A stretch of 64,000 nucleotides of DNA from the NCBI GenBank assembly GCA_036250195.1, contig JAVHZZ010000003.1, forward strand, positions 19,959,504 through 20,023,503, given 5' to 3'. This stretch comes from Mixophyes australis. Taxonomy: Eukaryota > Chordata > Amphibia > Anura > Limnodynastidae. Position numbers and translations under genes: made by a program. Numbering within the stretch: the first letter of the stretch is position 1; the number at the start of each line of letters is the position of its first letter. Of this stretch, positions 53,311 to 64,000 are shown in pieces. The notes beneath the pieces are model-generated. The model had not been told where the DNA came from, did no database searches, and was given only the letters and a program-made list of their open reading frames with translations.

Positions 53311-53700
53311 AATATAGCATTAGAGTGATTATTGTTCCAAAGCCCATTGTATCGTTTCATTTGATTTTTAAACTGAACTAACAATGTTGCTCAACAATGG
53401 AACAATTCGTTCCAATTCTGCAGTGTGTAAGCACTCAGGACCGGCAGTGTCCATAGATCTCTATGGAATGTGCAGGGTCACAATCTTTTCATCTGATGGT
53501 TATGACAGATGAAGAGCACAGATCAGAGGGTAAATCGTGTAAAATGTGTATAGTGTGTACAGGAATCAGCTGCTGACGGTTTTTTTTTACTGTCCTTGGT
53601 AAAATCGTTAAAGATGTCGCATCAGGAGAAATTTTCTGTAGTGTGTACCCAGCCCAAGATTAGCATCAGAAATGATGAGGCATGGGGATTAAAATGACAG

Positions 53701-53826
53701 TCATCATCATCATCTTTTTATATAGGGCCGCTAATTCCGCAGCGATGTACAGCGAACACACTCACATCAGTCCCTGCACCATTGAAGCTACAGTTTAAAT
53801 TCCCTAACATACACACAGACAGACCA
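53701..53826 (-). mobile_element. V-SINE 3' fragment
   Basis: (TGA)n tail, ATATAGGGCCGCTAATTCCG and GCTACAGTTTAAATTCCC are the 3' part of the V-SINE seen at 27719; head and core are missing. Confidence 0.75.
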
Positions 53827-53829
53827 AGT

Positions 53830-56110
53830 CCTTTTGTAACACAATTGAACAGCAATAAACATTACATGCAGAGTATCAGATGCAGATTTATCGGGTTCAG
53901 AATAAGATGCAGATTCATTAGAATCAGAATAATATGCAGATGACTCTGTTATCAACAGGGAGAAACGCAGGATACAGAAAGTCCAAATATCAGAGGAGTA
54001 CATTAACGTTAATCAGCAGTCGTGGTACAGTGGAATGTCACAGTGTACTTACCAGCAGTATATAACAAAGACCAGAGTATCCAAAGTATACTTAGACAGA
54101 CCCAGAGTCCCTCAGAACAGTCGACCACAATAGCACATGAAGCAGGACAAAAGGCAATGCAAATTCTCAACACTCCAATTGGATTCAGTGGAACTATACA
54201 ACTGAGATGTAACACCAGACGTCAGCAAACAGAACGGTTTGTATCAATGGTAATTGTAGCGTAGGTCCAGCTTTCTCAGGACACCACCCACCAGGAATGG
54301 AGCACTGAGTATTTGGCAGCCAGGGATCAGAACCAGAATTATAGTCAGACATAGCCAGGGATCAGAGCCAGAATCGTAGTCAGACGTAGCCAGGGATCAG
54401 AGCCAGAATCATAGTCAGACGTAGCCAGGGATCAGAGCCAGAATCATAGATGTAGCCAGGGATCAGAACCAGAATCATAGTCAGACGTAGCCAGGGATCA
54501 GAGCCAGAATCATAGATGCAGCCAGGGATCAGAGCCAGAATCTTATTCAGATGTAAACAGAGATCAGAACCAGAATCATAGCCAGACGCAGCCAGGGATC
54601 AGAGCCAGAATCATAGTCAGACGTAGCCAGGGATCAGAACCAGAATCATAGTCAGATGCAGCCAGGGATCAGAGCCAGAATCGTAGTCAGACGTAGCCAA
54701 GGGTCAGAACCAAAATCGTAGTCAGATGTAGGCAGGGATCAGAACCAGAATCTTATTTAGATGTAGCCAGGGATCAGAACCAGAATCGCAGTCAGACATA
54801 GCCAGGGATCAGGACCAGAATCGCAGGCAGACGTAGCCAGGGATCAGAACCAGAATCATAGTCAGACATAGCCAGGGATCAGAACCAGAATCATAGTCAG
54901 ATGTAGCCAAGGGTCAGAACCAGAATCTTAGTCAGACGTAGGCAGGGATAAGAACCAGAATCTTATGTAGATGTAGCCAGTGATCAGAACCAGAATCTTA
55001 TGTAGACGCAGCCAGGGATCAGAACCAGAATCGCAGTCAGACGTAGCCTGGGATCAGAACCAGAATCGTAGTCAGACATAGCCAAGGGTCAGAACCAGAA
55101 TCATAGTCAGACATAGCCAGGGATCAGAACCAGAATCGTAGTCAGATGTAGGTAGGGAATAGAGCCAGAATCGTAGTCAGACATAGCCTGGGATCAGAAC
55201 CAGAATCATAGTCAGATGTAGGTAGGGATTAGAGCCAGAATCGTGGTCAGAACCAGAATCATAGTCAGACGTAGCCAGGGATCAGAACCAGAATCATAGT
55301 CAGACATAGCCAGGGATCAGAACCAGAATCATAGTCAGATGTAGGTATGGATTAGAACCAGAATCGTAGTCGGACATAGCCAAGGGTCAGAACCAGAATC
55401 ATAGTCAGATGTAGCCAAGGGTCAGAACCAGAATCAGAGTCAGATATAGGCAGGGATCAGAACGAGAATCTTATTTAGATGTAGCCAGGGATCAGAACCA
55501 AAATCATAGTCAGATGTAGCCAGGGATCAGAACCAGAATCGCAGGCAGACGTAGCCAGGGATCAGAACCAGAATCATAGTCAGACGTAGCCAGGGATCAG
55601 AGCCAGAATTGTAGTCAGACTTAACCAGGGATCAGAACCAGAATCTTAGTCGGACGTAGCCATGGATCAGAACCAGAACCATAGTCAGACGTAGCCAGGA
55701 ATCAGAACCAGAATCGTAGAGAGACGTAGTCAGGAATCAGAACCAGTATCGTAGTGAGACGTAGCCAGGGATCAGAGCCAGAAAGCAGACTCTGAATAAT
55801 ACAGCAAAGGAACCAGGATGCTACCATTAGAAGGAACCAGCTATCACTGGCAAAGATGAAGTGTCAGCACAGGCCTTAAATAATACAGGCAACCAATCAG
55901 GATAATGTAGGTTACACACCTGCAATACAGCTCAGCCTAATTAAAAGCAGAGAGCTCTCATACACAGGGAAATACAGCAGAACCTGACATCTAACAGCAG
56001 AACCCTAAGACATGTAGGTAGAACACTTGCATTACATCTCCAACTACTTGAAAGGAAGCAGCTCTCACACACAGAGGGAAACAGGAGCAGAATCCGAACA
56101 CTATGGCTGA
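53830..56110 (-). repeat. Gypsy-type LTR-like segment swollen by a minisatellite
   Basis: On the - strand: ATTGGTTGCCTG, then a TATTTAAGGCCTG promoter-like box (55876-55882 on +), then TGCTGACACTTCATC. This resembles the LTR at 61262-61892, which has TATTTAAAGCCTGCTCTGAC. Downstream comes text of the style CTGGTTCTGATC, amplified into the array 54323-55785. No coding sequence and no clear ends, so the LTR call is inference. Confidence 0.4.
54323..55785. repeat. 35-bp minisatellite, about 42 copies
   Basis: Unit AGCCAGGGATCAGAACCAGA plus ATCATAGTCAGACGT, with frequent single-base variants (GCAGGCAG, TTATTTAG) and some shortened units. The most diverged of the window's arrays, so probably the oldest. 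No frame of note. Confidence 0.9.
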
Positions 56111-57274
56111 ACATGTGGTACAATATTTCTGTATTGCTAAACCCTGTTGTGAATAAAACTATTTTAGAGAAAAGTAGTCATCATTTGCTGCTGAAATAAC
56201 CACTCGTCACTTCAGTAGAGCGTTCGTGGTATCAGCCCATCATCACCTTTTAAATCTCCTTCTTGTTTGCACTCTCTGGAGGGACAAGCTCACTAGCTGG
56301 AAACATATCCCTCATATATATATAGGACTTATTGTCACTTTAACAAAACTGATTCTGTAAACACAAGTTAATGTGCACCAAACACCTCATTGCTCTGTAC
56401 ATTTTATTGTTAAAAGCTGCAATATTGCTTGATTACTGCCACCTGTTCTGAATGCTTGGTCGATACTGGCAAGCAATAATCTAAGAAGGTGGGAGACTGG
56501 TGTGGTGGTCATAACACAGGTGGAAGATGCACATGGATCTTGTGTCTGTCCCTCCTGATTCTCGATGGAGGGAAATATAACACAAGCAGAGGGCAAAGTA
56601 GACATCAGACCCATGGTTATTTAATGTCATGTGCAGATCCTGGTGGAAAGATTTTTTTCTGCATCTTGTACAATAAGCTTTATATACAGAACAGGCAGAA
56701 AGGACACACCAGTGATTGCCTATTTTACCTTGCGGAGCCTGTGCTGCATTTAACCTTTACTGCACCAGATGATGCCCAAAACCATTATACGCTCTCTGAG
56801 TAACTGCTTCTATGTTCATCCCTAAAGAGATTTATGGAAATAGTCCCACATGGTGAGGTTAGAAGAAGTTAAACAAAGGTTGAAGCTGGCACACAGATGG
56901 GCAGGGTTTAGAAAGTAATTTGCTGATGTGTGGCAGGCAGGCAGAAGAAGTCAACTAGCTAAAGTTATGCAGACATACCAGCAACAATATGAGGACGAAT
57001 ATGTTTATGTGCAGTCCTACCTGGATCCTGAAGAGAAGAGCCAGATAGTTATATATATATATACATGACCGTGTAGATGCTAAAATGAAAACCAATGAGT
57101 GTTTATTGTCTTTTAGCACTTCTCATGCCTGCTGGAGGACCACTAACCGCTACATCTCTCTTTAAAGTGGTAATTTATAGGTAGTGCTGAAATATCAGCA
57201 GAGATAATACCGAACTCTCTTGATTGTTGTGGAAATATTATACTTATTGTTCCAAGGTAATGTACAGCAAGACA
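56111..57274. other. Unassigned DNA, about 1.2 kb
   Basis: No gene or repeat identified; includes a short (TA)n at about 57050. The 104-codon frame at 56489-56803 has no recognisable domain. Confidence 0.4.
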
Positions 57275-57276
57275 TA

Positions 57277-57835
57277 CACCAATCAGCCACAACGTTGACA
57301 CCTCTGACAAGTGAAGTGAACACTGATAATCTTGTTACAATGGCACCTGTTAAGGGGTGGGATATATTAGGCAGCAAATGAACAGTCAGTTCTTGAAGCT
57401 GATGTGTTGGAAGCAGGAAAAATGGGCAAATGTAAGGATCTAAGTGACTTTGACAAGGGCCAAATTGTGATGGCTAGATGACTGGGTCAGAGCAACTCCA
57501 AAATGGCAGGTGTTGGGGGGGTGTTCCCATGATGCAGTGGTGAGTACCAACCAAAGTGGTCCAAGAAAGGGCAACCAGTGACAGGGTCATGGCCCCCAAG
57601 GCTCATTGATGCACGTGGGGAGCGCAGGTTAGCCCGTCTGGTCCAATCCCACAGATGAGCTACTGTAGCGCAAACTGCTGAGCAATGGAAGACGTTGGCC
57701 TGGTCTGATGTGGATGGCCGGGTGCGTCATTTACCTGGGCAAGAGATGGCACCTGGATGCACTATGGGTAGAAGGCAAGACGGTGGAGGCATTGTGGTAC
57801 GTTGGGCAATATTCTGCTGGGAAACCTTCCAGTCA
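57277..57835 (+). pseudogene. Second Tc1-like transposase fragment
   Basis: Left end CACCAATCAGCCACAACGTT after a TA. Inside, [17 protein letters not shown] reads like a Tc1 DNA-binding helix region, and SDVDGRVRHLPGQEMAPGCT with GRRQDGGGIVVRWAIFCWET reads like the start of the DDE core. The stretch between SD and VDGRV, which should carry the first catalytic Asp context, is deleted, and the right half is missing. A different subfamily from 6479-8448. Confidence 0.65.
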
Positions 57836-58129
57836 CTTACATTTTCCACACCGCCACTTCTAAATTTCACCTTCGACCACTGGATAAACATATATTTTTT
57901 GCTGCACAGAAATAGCTCACCACTGAGTCACTGTAGCCAGAGAATGTGTTAAGATAAATAAAAGTGAGATCACTAAATTTAAATCTATGCGAAAGCAACA
58001 CTGCCAGTTTTCTGTGTGAAAAGGATTATTTTCTCCTATTCAACACCCTATAAATATATCGATAACACGCATTTTATATATTTTTAAACACAGTTGAGTG
58101 AAGACAGGATGGAGCAGAGAAGCTAGGAC

Positions 58130-59823
58130 CAGGGCCGGATTAAAGGGGGGGCACGTGGCACTGTGCCCCGGGTCCCCCTATGTCAGGGGGGCCCCCGGCC
58201 AGGGGTAGGCGGGCTGGACAGGAAAAAGACTATGTTGGACCGGTGTGGGGTCCGGCCCAAGGGGTAAATGTATCAAGCTGAGAGTTTCCTGGCGGGGTTT
58301 GAAAAGTGGAGATGTTGCCTATAGCAACCAATCAGATTCTATCTATCATTTATTTAGTACACTCTACAAAATGACAGTTAGAATCTGATTGGTTGCTATA
58401 GGCAACATCTCCACTTTTCAAACCCGCTGGAAAACTCTCAGCTTGATACATTTACCCCCAAGTCTCTATTACTTGGTGGCTGGCCCCTCCTCCGGGATGA
58501 GCCACCATACCATCATTGGCCGCAGATCCCTCCAATCCGTCGCCCCTCACTCCCTTCCTCTATATGTAGCCTCAGAGAGACCCAGTATCATATGGGATGT
58601 GCACCACGTGACAGGTGTGTGAAGACCAGCAAGACCAGACAGCGCATGTGGATGGAACACGGTAAGTGAGGGGGGATATTAATGTAATGTGTGTGAATGT
58701 GTGTGTGTAAAGGGGTGGGAGTATGTTCATACAATGTGTGTCAAGGGGGGGGGTATGTTAATATAATGTGTGTGTGAGTGTGTGTTTGTGTGTGTGTGTG
58801 TCGGGGAGGTATATTAATATAATGTGCGTGTTAGGGGCAATGTTAATATAATGTGTGTGGGTGGGTATATTAATATATTGTGGGAGATAGGCTATTTAAT
58901 GGAGTGCAGGTGGGGGCAAATTATTTAATAGGTTTTATTTTATTTGTGGGGTGATGGTGAGGAAATTTAATTTACAGCTGGGGCTATTTAATTTAATAGT
59001 GGGGCCTATCAATTTAATATGGGGTGATTGGAACTTTAATATAATGCTGGGGTGGTTTGGGACTAATAATTGAATGTGGGGCTGAGTTTGGGGAAGAGGG
59101 CTATTTGTTAATTGTGAATATGAATTATTTAATGCTGGGGGTGGTTGTGGGAAATGGATATATTTACTAAACGTAAATGCTATTAATTTATTGTTGGGGC
59201 TGTTTGGAGGGAGGGAAATAGATTTATATATATAAGCGCTACGGAATATGTTGGCACTATATAAATATATGATGATGATGATATATTAAATGGAAATTCA
59301 ATTATTTTAATGTCAGGGCTGGTTGGAGGGAAATAAATCTATTTAGCAAATGTGAATATTATTATTTTAATGTTGGGACTGGAGGGAGGCATAATTCTAA
59401 AATGTGGGTGCTATTGATTTAGCGCTGGTTGTAGTTTTCTAAATCTCATGTTTCCAAATAGGGCCTCCAACATTCCAGGATCCAGACAAGCAGCAACTGA
59501 TCTAAAGACACCAGCAGCCACAGGTGGTGAAAGTGACAAGAACAGGTAGGAGAGAGCAGGACAGTCTACCAACTGTCCTGAATCTGGTAGTGCAGCCCCG
59601 AATTTGGGTGACTGTCTCACTTAGTCAGGATTTGGTCCTACAACAAGGACAGTTGCGAGGTATGTCCCGCTTCACACTGTACTGCTCATGAAGGCAGAGC
59701 TGCGTGTACCTGGTATCACCTGTGTATTTGTCTAAAATTTGTCTAAAATGATAACCATGTTACATCATTGGGGCCCCCCTGTTGAAAGTGTCCCAGGCCC
59801 CCCAGAGCCTTAATCCAGCTCTG
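58130..59823 (+). mobile_element. hAT-like element, 1.69 kb
   Basis: Starts CAGGGCCGGATTAAAGG and ends CCTTAATCCAGCTCTG, an inverted pair, with an exact 8-bp duplication GCTAGGAC (58122-58129 and 59824-59831). The ends resemble but differ from those of the 18457 family. It has no transposase. The interior has repeated TTAATATAATG(TGTG) motifs, a LINE-tail fragment (about 59236-59285) and a nested MITE. Confidence 0.8.
58262..58457. mobile_element. 196-bp palindromic MITE nested in hAT
   Basis: Arms of about 80 bp (GGGTAAATGTATCAAGCTGA at both ends, inner TGTTGCCTATAGCAACCAAT), flanked by CCAAG (58257-58261 and 58458-58462). Shares the first 12 bases with 16599-16770. Confidence 0.85.
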
Positions 59824-59831
59824 GCTAGGAC

Positions 59832-61261
59832 CCAGCAGAGAAGGAGCCAGGGAAGAAGTAATCTGCCTCTTGGCTGAACCTCCCGGACCTGTCTGTCCTC
59901 TGCTTTAATTATCCAGAGATGATGGAGAAAAATGTCAGTTTAGTGAAAGGTTTTGCTTTTCGGCTCTTAAAAATTGTGCGTTTTCACTGACCCCATAGAC
60001 TACCCGGTCTTTGCAAAACAGCCCTTGTAAAACTAATATGTCCCAATATATTTGCAGGTTGACAGGTACTTGAGGAATTGCGCATAGTGGAAGCTGTAAG
60101 AAACTGTCAAAACAAGATCCAACCTGCTCCAACTGTACAAACATCCTTCATTCATTTCAACGTTTTCTACAAAATGACTGTTCAGTTTATGTCTTACATT
60201 AATCAATAGTGTAGGGGGGAGGTCATCAGGATTGTATTATTGTATAACATGTGCGTGCTTGTATGGTGTTATCACAATGGTGGACGTTGGCTTAGCAATA
60301 GGCTTTCTTGCAAAAGTTCAACTAGACTGTACACAATGCAACCCATCGTAAGTACAGGTTATGGGGTGGGTTTTAACCGGCTATAGAATACATGTACTTT
60401 CACTCTTACCCATAAAACAGGGACCCCCTCCCTAATCACATTCTCCACCAGTGCTGGCTAATTTAGAGGTTCTGGTCCTGCAAAATGTAATCTCATTTGC
60501 AAATCTGCATGTGCTTGTGTGTCTAATCCACACATAGCAAGGATCACCCCGATCCCCCATCTCCCTCTCTTAGATAATGAAAACATCCCCCCCCCCCTCA
60601 CAGTAACAGCCATTTTGGCCCGTAAATCTGTGTGCTTACCTGTAAATGTGTTCAGTTGCACAATAGAGCACACGTAACATCCCAAAACAAGCACTTGCAT
60701 TAGCCATTTTTTGTTAGTTTGTAAGTGACCCTTAATGGCATTTGACAGTGGCAAAGAGGGAACATGAAGGTAAATAGGTGTCTCTGGAGATAAAAAGTGG
60801 GACAATGAAGCAATTGGGCACAATAACCGTTGGGAGAAGGGGCATTGGCAGAGTAAGATAATAGCAAACATAAGAGACACGGGAGGGGTCATATTTGAGA
60901 CAAGGGGCAGGAGAGACAAGGGGTATAACAGAGGCATTAAGACATCGGTCTGCAGAAGAGACGAGGTGGGCAAACAAGGGGCAAGATATGCCAGCAGATG
61001 GAAGAGCCATGGGGAGACAAAGTAGGTAGGTGATCAGGTGATCAGCACAGGAAACATGGGGGTACAGCAGAAGGCAGAAGCAGAGTCAATGTGGCAGTCA
61101 ACAGGTGGATACATGAGGATAAGCGGTAACCACGTAGCAAAGACACGGACTGGCAGAGAGGACACAGTCTCCGCCATGCTGGTAAAGGTAACCTTCCTGG
61201 CTGGTAATAAGATGAGAGCGCTGTGTTTTTACCGATTAACATCCTCACTACGCCTCCTAAG
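59832..61261. other. Unassigned DNA before the chromovirus LTR
   Basis: No gene recognised. The 171-codon - strand frame (60458-60973) overlaps another of 92 codons and has no domain I know. A C run lies at 60588-60598. Confidence 0.4.
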
Positions 61262-61892
61262 TGTCACAGACGTGACCTTAGTACCTGCAAGTATTGGCAC
61301 TACTACACCAGGAGGCGCGGAGTCTAACACGCCGCTGGTGTTCACCAGGGACCCCCGCAAGGAAGTTTGGACTTAGCGGCAACGACGTGCAGGTCGCGGC
61401 CCTCCCAGGTAGCTACTTGCGAGATATAGAGAAAGGCGTAGTCAAACAGGCAGAGTCAGGAACTAACCGGGCAGATGAGGTACCGAATCAGAAGACAGAG
61501 AATGGTCAGCAGGCCGAGGTCAAACCAGAATATCAGGATGGGACAAATGGAGAATCCGAAAGCGAGGTCAGGAAGCCGGGTCAAAACACAGGAAACCAGA
61601 AGTTACTATACAGGGACGATGAGACTAAGTAAACCAGTTGCTCTGGCACCCTAATGGTGTCAGAGCAGGCTTTAAATAGGAAGTGAAGCTTCCTCATTGG
61701 TGGGCAGGGAATCGGCGGTCAGCTGTTCTGACCGCCGACAGGAACTAGAGAGACGCGTCCCGTTGCTATGGCGACGGGCGCGCCTGCGCACCTCGTCGCC
61801 GGAAGAGGCGTCCCCGTTGCTTGGCAACGGGGCGCTCTGGAGACAGACGTCCGTCCCTGCTCGAGGAGGAGGCGCAGGGACGGCGTCTGACA
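61262..61892 (-). repeat. 3' LTR of a chromovirus
   Basis: On the - strand it starts TGTCAGACGCCG directly after a purine tract (AAGGAGAGGGGTAC) and ends GTCTGTGACA, so the ends TGTCA/TGACA match inversely. It has a TATA-like TATTTAAA (61671-61678). About 631 bp; the left border is inferred from the end motif because the other LTR lies outside the window. Confidence 0.7.
61671..61678 (-). promoter_or_regulatory. TATA-like box in the chromovirus LTR
   Basis: TATTTAAA on the - strand in CTTCCTATTTAAAGCCTG, followed by CTGACACCATTAGGG; likely the start of R. Confidence 0.5.
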
Positions 61893-64000
61893 GTACCCCT
61901 CTCCTTACAATTGGGGGAATCACTGGGTACAGAACGATGTTTCAGGAAGTCTGCCAGTAGCCTAGGGGCATGCAAATCTTCTTTAAAGACCCAAGATCTC
62001 TCCTCTAGGCCGAAGCCTTTCCAGTGTACTAGGTATTGGAACCGACCTCGAACTTTGCGTTCAGCAAGAATTTGGCTAATCTCATATTCATTGCCCGTAG
62101 TAGTGGAAATGGCCTGAGGGACAGTGGAGGTATGAACAAATTTGTTTAGGACCAGCGGTTTGAGGAGGGAAATATGGAAGGTGTTATGAATCTTCATCTG
62201 TGGAGGAAGTTGGAGTCGAACCGTAACTGGATTAATTACTTGAGTTACTGGGAAAGGACCAATGAAACGAGGTGCCAGTTTCATGGAAGGAACCCGTAAT
62301 TTTAGATTCCTGGTGGACAGCCACACTTTGTCCCCCACTTGGAGAGCTGGCACAACTCTTCTATGCTGATCGGCAGAAGATTTATAATGCCGTCCGGATT
62401 TCAGGAGGTTCTCTTTGGTGGTAGCCCATAACTTAGCCATATCTTGAGTCATGGCACGGGCGGCAGGAACCGTGGAGGGGGTGGAAGAGAACGTGGGGAG
62501 GGTAGGATGCGTCCCATACACAGTGAAGAAGGGCGAAAACCCCGAAGAACAATGGACATGATTGTTGTGTGTGAACTCGGCCCAAGGTAGCAGGAGACTC
62601 CAATTAGATTGGTTAAGAGATGAGAAACAACGAAGGAACGCCTCCAGGTCTTGGTTTACTCGCTCCGTCTGGCCGTTCGTCTGGGGATGATAACCAGAGG
62701 AGAACTTGAGGGTAATACCTATATCTTTGCAGAAGGCTCTCCAGAAGCGAGACACGAACTGGACACCTCGGTCAGATATTATTTCCAGAGGGCACCCGTG
62801 GAGACGAAAGATTTCTTTGATGAAGACTTGTGCCAATTTGGATGCAGATGGAAGGCCTTTTAGAGGAACGAAATGAGTCATTTTAGAGAACCGGTCTACT
62901 GTGACCCAAATGGTGTCAAAGCCGCTGCTGGGTGGCAAATCAGTAATAAAATCCATCGAGATGCTGGACCATGGGCGATCAGGAATCGGAAGAGGTTGTA
63001 ACAATCCAGCGGGGGATTGTCTAGGCACTTTGTTCTGGGCACAAACAGAGCATGAGGCTACAAACTCTTGGACATCCGTACGGGCCGTTGGCCACCAGTA
63101 GTGTCGTGATAACAGCGAGAGAGTCTTCTCAGTACCAGCATGACCGGCAAATTTAGAGGCATGAGCCCAACGTAACGCTTTTAAGCGTAGATGTGGTACT
63201 AGAAAGGAACAGCCCACAGGAGGAGTACGGGTGATGGCTACAATACAGGAGGGTTCAAACACTGGTGGGGGTACAGTAGTGGGTGAAGAATCGGAGACAT
63301 CGAAAGAGCGGGAGAGGGCATCAGCTTTGGAATTGAGATAACCAGCACGATAAGTAAGAATGAGATTAAAGCGGGCGAAGAATGAGGACCATCTGGCTTG
63401 CCGGGGGTTGAGACACCGAGCATCCCGGAGATAGATGAGGTTCTTGTGGTCGGTGAATACCGTAACAGGATGACGTGCCCCTTCTAGAAGATGGCGCCAT
63501 TCTTCGAGCGCAGACTTCACCGCCAATAACTCTTTATCCCCTATACCGTAGTTAGATTCAGAGGAAGTGAATCTCCTCGAAAAGAACCCACATGGCAGCA
63601 GTCCCCCTGAAATGGATTCTTGTGAAAGAACTGCCCCGACTCCTACTGCAGATGCGTCCACTTCTACCAGGAATGGTTTATCTTGATCCGGTTGAACAAG
63701 TACAGGGGCGGAAGAAAAGGCTTTCTTGAGTGCTTCGAAGGCGTCGATGGCCTCCGTGGGCCAAACATGAGGATTAGCAGTTTTCTTAGTCAGAGCGGTA
63801 ATTGGTGCGATGATAGAAGAAAACCGTGGAATGAACTGCCGGTAATAGTTGGCGAAGCCAATGAATCTCTGGGTAGCTTTCAGACCCATAGGTCTAGGCC
63901 ATTTGAGGATGGCAGATAGCTTGAGTGGATCCATCTGTAGACCGGAGCCTGACACGATGTAGCCCAGGAAGGGAATCTGTGGCTTCTCAAATACACATTT
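61766..64000 (-). CDS. Chromovirus pol, 3' part (RT end, RNase H, integrase, chromodomain)
   Basis: An unbroken frame of 744 codons from the window edge to the stop. Counting from the codon at 63955, RNase H has D100, E142, D169 and D212. Integrase has H265, H272, C302 and C305, then D335, D395 and E431 (35 residues between the last two, DD35E). The GPF module (FIGPFPVTQVINPVTV) is followed by a chromodomain (EYEISQILAERKVRGRFQYL, then VHWKGFGLEERSW, about residues 623-674), which in chromoviruses guides integration to marked chromatin. The usual Gypsy order RT-RH-IN is kept. The frame crosses the purine tract and stops about 125 bp inside the LTR. Intact over the visible part, so it may be young. 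The rest of pol, gag and the 5' LTR lie outside. Confidence 0.9.
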   Translation of the reverse strand, partial: KCVFEKPQIPFLGYIVSGSGLQMDPLKLSAILKWPRPMGLKATQRFIGFANYYRQFIPRFSSIIAPITALTKKTANPHVWPTEAIDAFEALKKAFSSAPVLVQPDQDKPFLVEVDASAVGVGAVLSQESISGGLLPCGFFSRRFTSSESNYGIGDKELLAVKSALEEWRHLLEGARHPVTVFTDHKNLIYLRDARCLNPRQARWSSFFARFNLILTYRAGYLNSKADALSRSFDVSDSSPTTVPPPVFEPSCIVAITRTPPVGCSFLVPHLRLKALRWAHASKFAGHAGTEKTLSLLSRHYWWPTARTDVQEFVASCSVCAQNKVPRQSPAGLLQPLPIPDRPWSSISMDFITDLPPSSGFDTIWVTVDRFSKMTHFVPLKGLPSASKLAQVFIKEIFRLHGCPLEIISDRGVQFVSRFWRAFCKDIGITLKFSSGYHPQTNGQTERVNQDLEAFLRCFSSLNQSNWSLLLPWAEFTHNNHVHCSSGFSPFFTVYGTHPTLPTFSSTPSTVPAARAMTQDMAKLWATTKENLLKSGRHYKSSADQHRRVVPALQVGDKVWLSTRNLKLRVPSMKLAPRFIGPFPVTQVINPVTVRLQLPPQMKIHNTFHISLLKPLVLNKFVHTSTVPQAISTTTGNEYEISQILAERKVRGRFQYLVHWKGFGLEERSWVFKEDLHAPRLLADFLKHRSVPSDSPNCKERGTVRRRPCASSSSRDGRLSPERPVAKQRGRLFRRRGAQARPSP

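Noticed and set aside
54323..55785. CRISPR-like array of about 35-bp repeats
   Set aside because: Head-to-tail tandem repeat with no spacers, in vertebrate DNA.
60458..60973. 171-codon - strand frame as a gene
   Set aside because: No domain, signal or exon features recognised; overlaps another frame and is not supported by context.

Overview
The window is a stretch of vertebrate nuclear DNA, most likely from an anuran amphibian with a repeat-rich genome. It has spliced exons with GT-AG borders, tRNA-headed V-SINEs, L2-type LINE tails, hAT and Tc1 transposons and Ty3/Gypsy elements, and nothing prokaryotic. The species call is inference from repeat style; no sequence search was possible.

One host gene is clearly present: a secreted, six-coding-exon angiopoietin-like/fibrinogen-related gene on the + strand (coding 37280-49221, 421 codons). 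It has a signal peptide, a Cys-containing N-terminal segment leading into a coiled coil, and a C-terminal fibrinogen-like domain. Exon 4 ends at either a GC donor or, 18 bp further on, a GT donor; both keep the frame. Its introns hold hAT elements, a V-SINE, a Helitron-like segment and a repeat carrying a hammerhead-ribozyme-like motif.

Nearly everything else is mobile DNA. The left third holds two copies of an LTR-like repeat (the second at 52.3-53.3 kb), a solo LTR, a Tc1 element split by a hAT insertion (6.5-8.4 kb), and a decayed Gypsy pol split by a dispersed repeat with a 1.35-kb minisatellite and by a 148-bp hAT MITE (11.1-14.9 kb). At 18.7-23.4 kb, on the - strand, is a nearly complete LTR retrotransposon with two 498-bp LTRs, a 4-bp target duplication and a tRNA-Leu primer site. 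Its gag looks SCAN-like and its integrase lies upstream of reverse transcriptase, the Gmr1-type order. The right edge (61.3-64.0 kb, - strand) holds the 3' half of a second Gypsy element, a chromodomain chromovirus with an intact pol frame that runs off the window.

Two themes recur. First, five minisatellite arrays (about 0.75-1.5 kb each) all lie inside transposable elements. Two of these are in different copies of the same hAT-like family and have unrelated units. Second, many insertions keep readable target-site duplications: 8 bp for hAT, 5 bp for a palindromic GGGTAAATGTAT-ended family with sites fitting CYWRG, and 5 bp for a CAGGGGCAAA-ended family. A 729-bp tandem duplication with one visible difference lies just upstream of the host gene.
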